From: Oceanobacillus senegalensis
GTDB lineage: Bacteria > Bacillota > Bacilli > Bacillales > Amphibacillaceae
Direction: 5' to 3'
Length of the DNA stretch: 64,000 nt
NCBI RefSeq assembly: GCF_900176885.1
Contig: NZ_LT839648.1
Coordinates: forward strand, 833,049 to 897,048
Below are positions 43,082 to 52,439 of the stretch, in pieces. How positions within the stretch are numbered: position 1 is the stretch's first letter; the number at the start of each line of letters is the position of its first letter. The position numbers were made by a program, and so were the translations under genes. A model generated the notes under the pieces. The model saw nothing but the letters and a program-made list of their open reading frames with translations, had not been told where the DNA came from and ran no database searches.

Positions 43082-44082
43082 AAGTAAGTACTCTCCTTAT
43101 TCTTGGACTTTTACTACTAGTAGCATGTGATGGAGGTTCCATAGACAAAGGGGCAAGTACTTCAGAAACAGAGGGCTTAACGAACCTAACGATTATGGGA
43201 GGACGAACCGGTGGTGCTTGGTCTGTATTTTCGGAAGGAATTGCGGAATCCATACGAGGAGAAAATGAGGGTTCCGTTATTACAGTAGAGCCAGGGGGGA
43301 TTGTTGAAAATCCAGCTACCGTTGGCACAAATAAAGTTTCTTATGGATTATCGTATGGAATGACTGCCTATGCTGCATATAGCGGAGACGAACCATATAA
43401 TCAGACATATGCTGATATACGAGCCGTAAGTGTTGTCATTCCCGCTAATTATTATCAATTTGTTGTAAGGTCTGACTTTAAGTATGATTCGCTTGTTGCG
43501 ATTATAGAAAACCAGGCGCCCATTCGTTTGGCTGTCGACCAAAAAGGTTCAGCAGGAGAAATTATAACCCGACAAATTTTGAATGAATATGGGGTTTCAT
43601 ATGATGATATCATTTCTTGGGGAGGTTCGGTTGATTATTTGAGCGGGGCCAAATCATTTGAACTGATGGCAGATAAACGAATTGATGCAACTGGAGATGC
43701 TGTTTCTATTCCATCAAGCGATATTATTGAAGCATCAACTACAAATGATTTGAAACTTTTTGGATTGAATAAGGAAGTTATTCAACATATATCTGAAAAA
43801 TTAGGAATGGAAGCTGGGACTATTGAGGCTGGTAGTTATGAATTTTTACGAGAAGATATCGCGACGGTAAATACTCCAGCTATCTTAATGGTAAATAAGC
43901 ATGTACCAGAAGAAGAGGTTTATCAAGTAACCAAAGCAATTTATGAAAACTTGGATTACTTAAGTAATGTACATGAGGAATTTAAAAATCTAACGGAAAA
44001 AAATATGATGAATGTCGGCAGTGTACCATTACATCCTGGAGCAGTTAAGTTTTTTAAGGAAATGGGATTAATGGGGAAGTGA
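43063..44082 (+). CDS. TAXI-family TRAP transporter solute-binding lipoprotein
   Basis: A 339-residue secreted receptor. The N-terminus is a lipoprotein signal (LLILGLLLLVAC, lipobox LVAC), and the mature part starts LTIMGGRTGGAWSVFSEGIAE, the GG-x-GG-x-[WY] pattern of TAXI proteins. GGAGG lies 10 nt before the ATG. It is encoded overlapping nadC and directly before the TRAP permease, so it should deliver a carboxylate substrate to that permease. TAXI receptors often bind glutamate or similar; here the nadC link points to an NAD precursor such as quinolinate. The substrate is inference. Confidence 0.87.
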   Translation: MLRYQLKVSTLLILGLLLLVACDGGSIDKGASTSETEGLTNLTIMGGRTGGAWSVFSEGIAESIRGENEGSVITVEPGGIVENPATVGTNKVSYGLSYGMTAYAAYSGDEPYNQTYADIRAVSVVIPANYYQFVVRSDFKYDSLVAIIENQAPIRLAVDQKGSAGEIITRQILNEYGVSYDDIISWGGSVDYLSGAKSFELMADKRIDATGDAVSIPSSDIIEASTTNDLKLFGLNKEVIQHISEKLGMEAGTIEAGSYEFLREDIATVNTPAILMVNKHVPEEEVYQVTKAIYENLDYLSNVHEEFKNLTEKNMMNVGSVPLHPGAVKFFKEMGLMGK

Positions 44083-44135
44083 TGAATAATTGAATATCAA
44101 CATAAACATCATTTTCCCTGAAAGGAGTTCTTCAA

Positions 44136-46109
44136 ATGGGCGTTAAAAAAGTGTTAAGAGGTTGGTTTCAGGAAGGGTATCGACGCCCTTTATCAGGTTC
44201 CCATTTATTATTCGGTGTAATTATTGCTTTTTCTTTATCGATTTTTCAAATTTGGTCTACTATTTTTAGTAAACTAGATCCTATGAATCAAATGGCCATT
44301 CATTTATCATTTATATTAGGTTTAACCTTTTTATTTTATGGTTTTTCCAAAAAAACGAAGGAGGAGGGCTCCCTTGCACCTAGTATATTAGATTATGCCT
44401 TTGTCATATTGGCTTTAGGGACAGGAGTTTACTTTACTATTCATGCTGAACGAATAGCAATAAGAATCCCAATTATGGAACCATTGACAGGATTAGATAT
44501 CTTTTTTGGATCCATATTTGTTGTTTTATCTATAGAAGCAGCTCGACGAACAATTGGTCTGCCAATTGTCTTTATAGTATTTATCTTTTTTGGTTATACC
44601 TTATGGGGGCATTATTTACCAGGGTTATGGGGGCATCGTCCATTTACCATAATTGAATTTTTGGATGAGTTGGCTTTTAGTTTTAATGGATTATGGGGAT
44701 CACCCATTTCAGTTGCCGCATCCATTGTATTTATGTATATGTTGTTTGGATCTTTTTTGCAAAAGGCCGGCGCTGGTGAATTCTTTTTCAAGTTGGCTAC
44801 TGCAATTGCAGGAAGAACAAGAGGTGGGGCAGCAAAGGTAGCAATACTAGCGAGTGCTTTCTTCGGTTCCATATCTGGGAGCCCTACAGCAAATGTTGTA
44901 ACAACAGGATCATTTACAATCCCTGTGAGTAAGAAAACTGGCTATAAACCTTCCTTTGCAGCAGCTGTTGAGGCGGCCGCTTCAACAGGTGGAAGTATTC
45001 TACCACCAATAATGGGATCCTCTGCCTTTTTAATGGCAGCTGTAACACAAATACCATATGGAACGATTGTTATTGCAGCATTAATTCCCGGAATCTTGTA
45101 TTATATTTCATTACTAACAATGGTTCATTTAGAGGCATTGCGATTAAATTTGCCGCGTTCTGCTAAAGAAGATATACCAAAAATCACCACTTGCTTAAAA
45201 GAAGGCTGGTATTATTTTATTCCATTAGTTGTCCTAGTTTATTTCCTTATCGAAGGCTACAGTGCATCAAGGACAGGTTTTTATGGAATCTTAACAATAA
45301 TCGCTGTTAGCTGGTTTCGAAAACAAACAAGAATGGAAATCCGTTCCATTTTTAACGCGCTCGTAGATGGGGCAAAAGCTTCTATCCCCGTCACAACTGC
45401 TTGTGCGGCTGCTGGTTTAGTTATCGCTGGAATGATGACGACAGGACTTGGTGGGAAGCTAACAAGCATTGTCCTCGGATTGACAGAAGGTTTGTTATTC
45501 CCAACTTTAATTTTCGTAATGTTCATATGCATTATTCTTGGAATGGGAATGCCTGTTGCAGCAGCATATATCCTAACGGCAATGTTAGCTGCACCAGCAT
45601 TAATTGAATTAGGTGTACCATCTATATCCGCACACCTATTTATCGTATATTTTTCCATTTTTTCAGCGATTACTCCACCAGTTGCTGTGGCAGCATTCGC
45701 AGCAGCTGGGATTGCAGACGCAAATCCAAATCGTGTAGGCTTTGAGTCTCTTCGGTTAGGTTTAGTTGGATTTATTGTTCCTTATATGTTTGTATTAGAG
45801 CCATCATTACTCATGAACGGCTCCATTATGGAAATAGTCGTATCGTTTGGTACAGCTATAATCGGTGTCCTCGCATTGGCAACCGGTGTCATTGGTTGGA
45901 TGATTACAAAAACCAATGTTTTGGAGCGAGTTATATTAATGAGCGGTGGATTGTTGAGTCTTTATCCTGGTCTATTATCAGATAGTATTGGGGTAGTAGG
46001 GATTATCCTTGTATTTGTTTTACAAAAAAGACGGAGGGGACTAGAAACATTCCAAAAGGAACAAGAAGTACAGGTGAATAAAAGTCAATCCATAAGCGTA
46101 GAAAGTTAG
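44136..46109 (+). CDS. TRAP transporter fused permease (DctQ-DctM type)
   Basis: A 657-residue membrane protein with many hydrophobic segments, representing the fused 4TM and 12TM permease used with TAXI receptors. The large domain has the conserved segments AFFGSISGSPTANVVTTGSFTIP and AAYILTAMLAAPALIELGVP, typical of TAXI-TRAP permeases. Together with the binding protein at 43063 it would import a carboxylate driven by a sodium or proton gradient. The start has AGGAG 10 nt upstream. Located 53 nt after the receptor gene without a terminator. Confidence 0.9.
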   Translation: MGVKKVLRGWFQEGYRRPLSGSHLLFGVIIAFSLSIFQIWSTIFSKLDPMNQMAIHLSFILGLTFLFYGFSKKTKEEGSLAPSILDYAFVILALGTGVYFTIHAERIAIRIPIMEPLTGLDIFFGSIFVVLSIEAARRTIGLPIVFIVFIFFGYTLWGHYLPGLWGHRPFTIIEFLDELAFSFNGLWGSPISVAASIVFMYMLFGSFLQKAGAGEFFFKLATAIAGRTRGGAAKVAILASAFFGSISGSPTANVVTTGSFTIPVSKKTGYKPSFAAAVEAAASTGGSILPPIMGSSAFLMAAVTQIPYGTIVIAALIPGILYYISLLTMVHLEALRLNLPRSAKEDIPKITTCLKEGWYYFIPLVVLVYFLIEGYSASRTGFYGILTIIAVSWFRKQTRMEIRSIFNALVDGAKASIPVTTACAAAGLVIAGMMTTGLGGKLTSIVLGLTEGLLFPTLIFVMFICIILGMGMPVAAAYILTAMLAAPALIELGVPSISAHLFIVYFSIFSAITPPVAVAAFAAAGIADANPNRVGFESLRLGLVGFIVPYMFVLEPSLLMNGSIMEIVVSFGTAIIGVLALATGVIGWMITKTNVLERVILMSGGLLSLYPGLLSDSIGVVGIILVFVLQKRRRGLETFQKEQEVQVNKSQSISVES

Positions 46110-46226
46110 GCGTAAGAAGGAATTCCACGTATCAAAACGATAAAATTCAAAGATGCCATCTCGAAAATCATTAACATAGGACTGGTTCATTTGATATATA
46201 CATGTATCAGATGGGAGGGTACGAAT

Positions 46227-46577
46227 GTGTTAATGAGTAATGGGAAGATTACAAATGAAGGGCTATGGTTGGAGAAGAAGGGGAAGATTTATAAAATAGG
46301 CTTAAGGAGAGAATTAATTCAATCAATTGGGGCCATTACTTACCTTGATATCCTTTATGATGCGAAGTTTCATAACGAGGAACCACTTCTTCATATTGAA
46401 TCATTAAAAGCAGCATATGAAATATCCATTCCAATCCCTGGAGAAATATTGGCATTAAACAAAGAAGCTCTAGATAATCCAGATATTCTAAATGAATTTA
46501 CTTGGCTTTTAGAATTAACAAGTACAGTGGAATCGCATGAATATTATGACGATAAACCTGCAATGGTAACAGAATAA
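46227..46577 (+). CDS. GcvH-like lipoyl-carrier protein
   Basis: A 116-residue protein with the lipoyl-domain fold of glycine-cleavage H protein. IESLKAAYEISIPIPGEILALN aligns with the VESVKAxSDLYAPVSGEVVEVN region of GcvH, so the lysine in SLKA is the likely lipoyl site. It is shorter than normal GcvH and differs at the N-terminus, so it is a GcvH-like protein. The start is GTG at 46227 with GGGAGG 8 nt upstream. It follows the TRAP genes by 117 nt without a visible terminator and may be part of the nadC operon. Confidence 0.7.
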   Translation: MLMSNGKITNEGLWLEKKGKIYKIGLRRELIQSIGAITYLDILYDAKFHNEEPLLHIESLKAAYEISIPIPGEILALNKEALDNPDILNEFTWLLELTSTVESHEYYDDKPAMVTE

Positions 46578-46694
46578 AAACTAAATTCTTTCTTTCGACA
46601 AGAATTATAAACATATTTATGCAATAAACAACATTTGTAGGAAATAGACCTTACAAAATGAACAATATTCGAGAAGTGCCAAGCACTTCTCGGA

Positions 46695-48605
46695 TTAAAT
46701 TGTTTTTAGGAGTAGTTTCTTTAATAGGGGGGCAAATTGTTCAGGTAGTTCTGCTACACTCGGGATCATTAAGCGTTCTTTTCCATAAATATTTTTCATG
46801 GTGAGGTCCTCTTGTTCTTCAATTTTCTCATCCGAAAGAAACATCCCAATTACTTCGATTCCTTTTTTTCGTGCTTCTGATACAGCTAAATGTGTATCAA
46901 CAATCCCATTTTGGTCATATCCAGAGGCGGCAGGCTCACCGTCTGAAAATACCAATAAGAATTTGTCCTTCTCACGTCTTGCTTCTAGCTCTTTCGTTAT
47001 AACTCGAATACTAAATCCATCTCGATTGTCTTCCTCTGGTTCAAGCTGCATAATTTTTGCCCCGTTATTTTGGTAGAAAGAATTATTAAAGGAATGGATG
47101 ATATGAAAGTAATTGGGTTGATAATTTTCACTTACTTCCATTGCATCTTCCCAAAAACCAATAATAGAATGTGGAATATGAAATTGCTTTAAAACTTCAT
47201 GAAAGAGGACAATTCCTCTTTTTGTTTCTTCCATTTTTCCATGCATGGATGCAGAGCAATCCACAAGCAAAGTAAAAGCTGCATCAAATTCCTTCGATTC
47301 TTGATTTTTCTTGTAAAAGACCCGTGGATTTTCATCCAATACGATTGGTAGTAATTTTCTAGATAGCCGCCCAAAATGAAGGTCTTTTCTTGGTGCATTC
47401 TTTTTATGTTCAATCGTCTTCTTAATCGTATTAGCAAGCTTCCGTTTGTATGGTTCAATATCAAGAAGAAAATCACGATAATTTTGTATATCTTCATGAG
47501 ATGGAGACTTAGCCTCTTTAAGAAGTTTCACAGCATCTTTATTTTCTTCACCGAACTCATACTCAATGCTTTTTCCTTGGGTAGCTTCTTGCTTGTCCAA
47601 CGATTCTAATTCAGAGAAGTCATTGTTTTTGCTCTTGCCAGATGCACCTTGGATGGTTCCCATAGCTTGATCAGCATCCTCGGTTTCCCTTGCACCACCA
47701 CCCATGATGTTGGTCTTCGTCCCGACTTCTAATTCGAACTGCAGAAATGTTTGTTTTCTATCACTGTTTTGATTTTCTCGGTGCCAACTAGAAAAACGTT
47801 CGTCAATGTATTCATTATTATCCTCATCGACTTCTTCTTTATCATCATTCTTAAGCTCATCCGTTCGTGTTAACTCATCAAACAACGTGTTTTCTTTCAT
47901 ATCCTCTATATGGCCAATTGGGAAAATAAAATATTCATAAATCGTATCCTTATAACTGTCATCTAATCGAAAAACAATTTGTTCACAAATGTTTGCAATA
48001 TCTCTAGTTGTCTTTGCTTCAAAAACGGTATATAAAAGCGGTTTTAGGTTGTCTAGCCTATTTAGTTGAATCTCATTGGCCCTTGGAAAGACGGGGTCTG
48101 GAGTATCTGCTTGTATTAATAAGTACATAAGACAGAATAGTTCATCCAATGCAAGACCTCTTGTTACATGGGAATGTAGTTCATTCATAAACTTATGTTT
48201 TAAATATTGTCTTCGAATGTTAAAGACTTTGATCGTTCCTGGACGATCTTTTTTGATTTTTTCTTCCAGCCTGATATCCTCTAATAAAGCAAATAATTGA
48301 GATGAAAACTTAGGTAAACTAGAATCATGTGTTTCTTTGAGGTATTTCTTCATGGATGTAATATTGGAATAACGAAATGTTCCTATCGTACGCAAAAATA
48401 CATCGGATTTCAATCCAGCCTTTCTAAATGATTCCTTCGCTGTATCCCACATGCGGCTTGCAGTAACTTTCTCATCAATGATGTCAATATACGCCCCAAA
48501 ACTGTACTCAAATGCCATATTTTGATTAGCAGAAAGGACAGTTGTTAAATCCTGTAGTTGCATAAATAGGTCCGTATCTACCTTTCGATCATGAAAACGA
48601 TACAT
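46695..48605 (-). CDS. yojO: VWA-domain protein (YojO-like)
   Basis: A 636-residue protein. The C-terminal part has a von Willebrand A domain with the MIDAS motif DCSASM and later FSDGEP, and a long central region rich in Asp, Glu and Lys. It resembles cobaltochelatase CobT/NorD proteins that partner a MoxR-type ATPase, and the partner is the adjacent upstream gene (21 nt gap). B. subtilis yojN-yojO is the same pair. The substrate of the complex is unknown. Confidence 0.83.
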   Translation of the reverse strand: MYRFHDRKVDTDLFMQLQDLTTVLSANQNMAFEYSFGAYIDIIDEKVTASRMWDTAKESFRKAGLKSDVFLRTIGTFRYSNITSMKKYLKETHDSSLPKFSSQLFALLEDIRLEEKIKKDRPGTIKVFNIRRQYLKHKFMNELHSHVTRGLALDELFCLMYLLIQADTPDPVFPRANEIQLNRLDNLKPLLYTVFEAKTTRDIANICEQIVFRLDDSYKDTIYEYFIFPIGHIEDMKENTLFDELTRTDELKNDDKEEVDEDNNEYIDERFSSWHRENQNSDRKQTFLQFELEVGTKTNIMGGGARETEDADQAMGTIQGASGKSKNNDFSELESLDKQEATQGKSIEYEFGEENKDAVKLLKEAKSPSHEDIQNYRDFLLDIEPYKRKLANTIKKTIEHKKNAPRKDLHFGRLSRKLLPIVLDENPRVFYKKNQESKEFDAAFTLLVDCSASMHGKMEETKRGIVLFHEVLKQFHIPHSIIGFWEDAMEVSENYQPNYFHIIHSFNNSFYQNNGAKIMQLEPEEDNRDGFSIRVITKELEARREKDKFLLVFSDGEPAASGYDQNGIVDTHLAVSEARKKGIEVIGMFLSDEKIEEQEDLTMKNIYGKERLMIPSVAELPEQFAPLLKKLLLKTI

Positions 48606-48626
48606 TTTCTATACTCATACTCCTAT

Positions 48627-49502
48627 CTAAAAAAGTGTTTCTGTGAGATTCATCACAAATTCACGTTCTCTTTCTTCATCTAGCTTATCAATGATTGCAC
48701 GTTGGATGGCACGAACTGGCGGAATGAGTGCACTTAAGTCACAAGCATCTAAAAGTGCACGAACAGAGGCTGCATCCTCCGATATTTTTCCCTGATATGC
48801 CCCTTCAATAAGGTCACTTGATAAGCGAACAAATAAATCTATAATTGTTTCATTTGTGAGGTTAGTATTTGTTTGAATAAGTTTTTTTAATTGTTCCCCT
48901 TCAATATATGGGACCTCAATAACTATAAAACGGTTCTTTAAAGCTTCATTCAGAGGGACGGTTCCGATGTAGCCCTCATTGATAGCTGCAATTACACCGA
49001 AGCCTGCTTTTGCTGTAATCATTTCGTTTGTAAATGGATTTGTTATGGTTCTTCGATAATCTAATACTCCATTAATTAGTGGCAATGTCTCAGGCTTTGC
49101 CATATTTATTTCATCTATATATAGAAAGGTTCCATGTTTCATTGAATTAATTACAGGACCTGGAACAAATTCGATTACTTGTTTATCTTCTTCATAAGAA
49201 AGGGTTTTAAACCCGAGTAGACTCTCCGCATCTAAATCCACAGAACAATTAACACTGAACATTGGCTGGCGAAATAAGTTAGATAGTGTTTCAGCAAACT
49301 TGGTTTTTCCTGCTCCAGTCGGGCCTTTTAGTAGAACGTTTTTCCCCATACTAAGTGCAGTAATCGCATCAACCAGCAGATCAATATGTGGTGGCATGTA
49401 TCCACCATCACGTACTAATTCGTGAAAGCTGCTGTTATCTTCCTTTTGATGTTCATTCAATAGCTTCGAAATTGATTCAGGTAATTGATAATTTGTCGTC
49501 AT
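48627..49502 (-). CDS. yojN: MoxR/NorQ-type AAA+ ATPase (YojN-like)
   Basis: A 291-residue AAA+ ATPase with Walker A LKGPTGAGKTKFAE, Walker B FLYIDEINMAKPE, and an arginine-finger region. Together with the VWA protein it should form a chaperone-like complex that inserts or activates a metal or protein cofactor, as NorQ/NorD and CbbQ/CbbO do. The start codon has AAGGAG 7 nt upstream at 49502. It is transcribed from the region divergent to bioY. Confidence 0.85.
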   Translation of the reverse strand: MTTNYQLPESISKLLNEHQKEDNSSFHELVRDGGYMPPHIDLLVDAITALSMGKNVLLKGPTGAGKTKFAETLSNLFRQPMFSVNCSVDLDAESLLGFKTLSYEEDKQVIEFVPGPVINSMKHGTFLYIDEINMAKPETLPLINGVLDYRRTITNPFTNEMITAKAGFGVIAAINEGYIGTVPLNEALKNRFIVIEVPYIEGEQLKKLIQTNTNLTNETIIDLFVRLSSDLIEGAYQGKISEDAASVRALLDACDLSALIPPVRAIQRAIIDKLDEEREREFVMNLTETLF

Positions 49503-49652
49503 AAACAAACTCCTTTCCCCAATATTGTAAGGCTTTTAAATGAACCTGTCACCTCCCGAGATTTGCTAATTTTTGTCGGATTTGTGAAGGTAGATTGAAA
49601 TGATGATAATTCCCCACATTGAACTCCTATATGGGTATAATTTTCCTTTTTA

Positions 49653-49705
49653 TTGTTAACTTTAAAATAATCCGGTTGACAATAAATGTAACTTTAATCT
49701 ATAAT
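49653..49705 (+). promoter_or_regulatory. BirA-type operator and sigma-A promoter of bioY
   Basis: The half-sites TTGTTAAC (49653-49660) and GTTGACAA (49675-49682) form an inverted repeat with a 14-nt spacer, as in the BirA biotin operator. The right half includes the -35 TTGACA (49677-49682), which lies 17 bp from TATAAT (49700-49705). BirA with biotinoyl-AMP should block polymerase. The spacing is one base short of the B. subtilis bio operator as I recall it. Confidence 0.75.
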
Positions 49706-49755
49706 CAAAACAACAAGAAAATGATCGATGTTTTTTAGAAGGGATGGGGAAAATA

Positions 49756-50322
49756 ATGAATGAAAAAAGCAAAAGGTTGAGGGTATTGCTCAATTGCTCG
49801 ATTTTTGCAGCAATTACAGCCATTTTAGCGCAGGTTGAAATTCCACTTCCGCTTATTCCTATCAGTGGACAAACGCTTGCTGTTGGAATAGCCGCTACGA
49901 TATTAGGTAGCCGACAAGGTGCACTTGCAATGGTTTGTTATATGGCGATTGGAGCGGTAGGTATTCCGGTATTTGCAGGCTTTAGTGGGGGACTGCAGGT
50001 AATTGTTGGACCATCTGGAGGTTACATATATGGTTTTATTGTAGCTGCCTTCTTTATTGGTTTGATTTTAGAAAAAACAAGGTTCACCATGCCTATAGCG
50101 TTGTTTGCTAATGTGATTGGGATGTTTATTACGTTATTTTTCGGAACATTACATTTAAAATTCGTACTAGATTTAAGCTGGAATGCAGCTCTTGTAGCAG
50201 GAGTCTATCCATTTCTTGTAGTTGGCTTTATTAAAGCTTTTCTTGCAAGCTGGATAGGGATCACTGTAAGACAACGTTTGATATCAGCAAATCTTCTTAT
50301 AAAACGGGGAGAAGCAGCTTAA
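49756..50322 (+). CDS. bioY: Biotin transporter BioY
   Basis: A 188-residue substrate-binding (S) component of a biotin ECF transporter with six hydrophobic segments. Characteristic motifs are PISGQTLAVGIAATILG and GFSGGLQVIVGPSGGY, the latter typical of BioY. GGGATGGGG lies before the ATG at 49756. The BirA-type operator just upstream supports a biotin role. The energising EcfA/EcfT genes are not in the window and are normally shared. Confidence 0.92.
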   Translation: MNEKSKRLRVLLNCSIFAAITAILAQVEIPLPLIPISGQTLAVGIAATILGSRQGALAMVCYMAIGAVGIPVFAGFSGGLQVIVGPSGGYIYGFIVAAFFIGLILEKTRFTMPIALFANVIGMFITLFFGTLHLKFVLDLSWNAALVAGVYPFLVVGFIKAFLASWIGITVRQRLISANLLIKRGEAA

Positions 50323-50340
50323 AATAATTGTAATGGTGTA

Positions 50341-50380
50341 TAAAAAGGTTAGTTACTATATTCAGTAACTGACCTTTTTA
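50341..50380. terminator. Terminator after bioY
   Basis: AAAAAGGTTAGTTACT pairs with AGTAACTGACCTTTTTA, a long stem with A/T tracts on both sides. Confidence 0.85.
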
Positions 50381-50487
50381 TATGTGGTGGATAAATTATC
50401 TAGTTTACTTTTCTGAAATTATCGTTAACAATAGGTATATGTTTACTATCTATAAGGTTAACAACCTCTATAAGGAGTATTAATTAG

Positions 50488-51219
50488 ATGAGTCAATTTT
50501 TAACATTAGAAGAAGTCCAACAAAAATGTCATCAACTATCGGATGTTTACGTAATTGATGAAAACAAGTTTTATATGATTGTGGAAAAGTGGGCAGATCA
50601 AACTTCATCTACAGAAGAAAAGGTATTAGCTAGTTTTACTGAATTGCTACAGGCTGTTAGTGATGAGATTAGTAGTATGGAAGAAAAAGTACAAATGGAA
50701 TCAACCTGTCGTTTAGGCTGTGCTTTTTGTTGTTATTTTCCAATCATCATTAATGAAATGGAAGCTAAAATAATGAAAAAAGCAATAGAGCAATTTCCTG
50801 AGCAAAGAAAAAATAAGATAAATGTTCATTTAAGAAGTTATTATGAGAAACATGGAGAAAAGTTAAAGAAGATTACGTCTTTGGATTTTGAAGAGGATGA
50901 GGAATTTAAAAAGAAGTATCGTAAAAGTTTTATTCCGTGTCCATTATTAGATATAAAGACTAACCAATGTATGGCATATGAAATTAGGCCAATTCCATGT
51001 CGTACATATGTAAATTATACAGATCCAGCTGTTTGTGAACAAAATTTAATGCCAAAGGAAACCGTTAGTTTTGAATTTCTATATGAGCAATATATGGGAG
51101 CGTTAAATGAATTTATGCAGTTTTTATATGAGGAAGACGACACAGCCTATATTCGTTATCCAGACGACTTATTTACCCATGACTATATTGCAAACTGGAT
51201 GCTCTCCTTTCGAGCATAA
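50488..51219 (+). CDS. YkgJ-type cysteine-cluster protein
   Basis: A 243-residue protein with the zinc/iron-chelating CxxxxCxxCC cluster (CRLGCAFCC near residue 73), and later CPLLD and CMAYEIRPIPCRTY. This is the UPF0153/YkgJ arrangement. Its cellular role is unknown; related proteins chelate a metal. It stands alone between terminators. AAGGAG lies upstream of the ATG. Confidence 0.8.
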   Translation: MSQFLTLEEVQQKCHQLSDVYVIDENKFYMIVEKWADQTSSTEEKVLASFTELLQAVSDEISSMEEKVQMESTCRLGCAFCCYFPIIINEMEAKIMKKAIEQFPEQRKNKINVHLRSYYEKHGEKLKKITSLDFEEDEEFKKKYRKSFIPCPLLDIKTNQCMAYEIRPIPCRTYVNYTDPAVCEQNLMPKETVSFEFLYEQYMGALNEFMQFLYEEDDTAYIRYPDDLFTHDYIANWMLSFRA

Positions 51220-51493
51220 TTTCTAAATCACTTTTATACCTTGTAACTTCAAGATATAGAGGTGGTTTTTTTATTGTAGTTAGTACCATCTAAGTCTTTT
51301 AACCTGTAACTTTTGACTTAATTTGGTAATTTTTATTTTAAAAAATAGTCCTATTCTATCTTAAAAACGGTCATAAAATACCATACAATTAGATATAATT
51401 GGTAAAGGAACGTGGTACTTTGTATTAGAATTTTCTTTGGAAATCGGTCTGAGTGATTTATATACGCGTAGAAGAAGGGAGTTTGCTGATTAA

Positions 51494-51772
51494 ATGAATG
51501 AAATAAAACTCGAACAAAGCTCAGTGGAAAAGGCACTAACTGACTTAAAACAAGCAATACAATCATTAGATCCTAGCTTCCATAAAGAATTTAAAGGGAA
51601 TAATGTTTTAGATATGATGGATAAATTAAATGAAATTAATCTCTTGTTAGAAGAATTCCTAATTCAGTACCAAGAATTATTAAATCAAAATCAAGAAGGA
51701 ACAAAACAATCGATTGAAACACTTAAACAAACTGATCAGGAACTAGGAACAAATATACGGGTAATGAGATAA
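51494..51772 (+). CDS. YwqI-like protein (type VII secretion-associated, DUF5344-like)
   Basis: A 92-residue helical protein with segments VEKALTDLKQAIQSL and LNEINLLLEEFLIQYQELL, then a Gln/Thr-rich end. It resembles B. subtilis YwqI, a small partner that binds LXG toxins of the type VII secretion system. No LXG toxin, YwqH-like partner or immunity gene lies beside it, so it is an orphan. The similarity is recalled rather than searched. The upstream GGGAG lies 12 nt from the ATG. Confidence 0.55.
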   Translation: MNEIKLEQSSVEKALTDLKQAIQSLDPSFHKEFKGNNVLDMMDKLNEINLLLEEFLIQYQELLNQNQEGTKQSIETLKQTDQELGTNIRVMR

Positions 51773-51777
51773 ATGAA

Positions 51778-51817
51778 GCCTCTTAAGAATAAATCTGTCT
51801 TAAGAGGTTATTTTTAT
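51778..51817 (+). terminator. Terminator after the YwqI-like gene
   Basis: CCTCTTAAGA pairs with TCTTAAGAGG, followed by TTATTTTTA. Confidence 0.75.
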
Positions 51818-51898
51818 GCAAAAAATATTCAAACCTCTCGACTTTGAGTAAAAACAACTATTTTGTATAAAATAAAATAGCATAATGGAGGTGCTACA

Positions 51899-52114
51899 AT
51901 GGACCAAAATAATCAACAAGATTCCGGGAATTTTACGGTTGCTGGAACTGATATTGATGAAGTCAAAAAATTAAATGCCAATTCAGGTATGTCCTATAAC
52001 GAAGTCAAGGAATGGCTTGCTAAAACTGGAGGAAAAAATACAAGCGTGTATAGTGATACAGATACCGAAACGGTTAAAATTGAAAATCAACGTAGGCTCA
52101 AAAAGAAAGAATAG
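51899..52114 (+). CDS. Gamma-SASP-like small protein
   Basis: A 71-residue hydrophilic protein with two TD-x(3)-VK segments (TDIDEVKKLNANSG and TDTETVKIENQRR) and a YNEVKEWLAKT segment between them. These resemble the repeated T-x-xxVxxxN units of gamma-type small acid-soluble spore proteins, but no GPR site EFASE is visible. GGAGG lies 6 nt before the ATG. The next gene (DUF3892) starts 10 nt after its stop, so they are probably cotranscribed. Confidence 0.5.
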   Translation: MDQNNQQDSGNFTVAGTDIDEVKKLNANSGMSYNEVKEWLAKTGGKNTSVYSDTDTETVKIENQRRLKKKE

Positions 52115-52124
52115 GAGGATTAAA

Positions 52125-52439
52125 ATGCCTGGAAAGGATTTTGAACAAATATACAACGAATATAAAGCACAAAGTAACCTGGAGCAAGAGCAACCATCAC
52201 GGGTAAAGGATGTTGTAGGAAAAGAAGCGATTATAGCCGTACGAAAAAATGATTCAGGAGATATGATAGCATTTAAAACCGACGCAGGACGGGAACTTGA
52301 CTATCTGACTGCATTAGAAGAAGCAAAGGCCGGAAACCTTGCACATGTTGATGTATTTCATAAATATGGAAGAGATATTATTAGGAGTGAACCAGACGGT
52401 ATAAAAGAAAATAATTTGGATAACCTACCTTCGTTTTGA
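52125..52439 (+). CDS. DUF3892 protein
   Basis: A 104-residue protein. The DUF3892 core is VRKNDSGDMIAFKTDAGREL followed by AKAGNLAHVDVFHKYGRD and a conserved end RSEPDGIKENNLDNLP. This is a common Bacillaceae family of unknown role, likely spore or stress related. The ATG at 52125 has AGGAGG 6 nt upstream; a longer frame overlaps the preceding gene and is rejected. Confidence 0.82.
   Translation: MPGKDFEQIYNEYKAQSNLEQEQPSRVKDVVGKEAIIAVRKNDSGDMIAFKTDAGRELDYLTALEEAKAGNLAHVDVFHKYGRDIIRSEPDGIKENNLDNLPSF

Noticed and set aside
40518-46577. A SirTM macrodomain-GcvH-L operon
   Set aside because: No sirtuin or lipoate ligase is encoded and the macrodomain gene is in a different orientation group, so only a loose neighbourhood link is kept as a finding.
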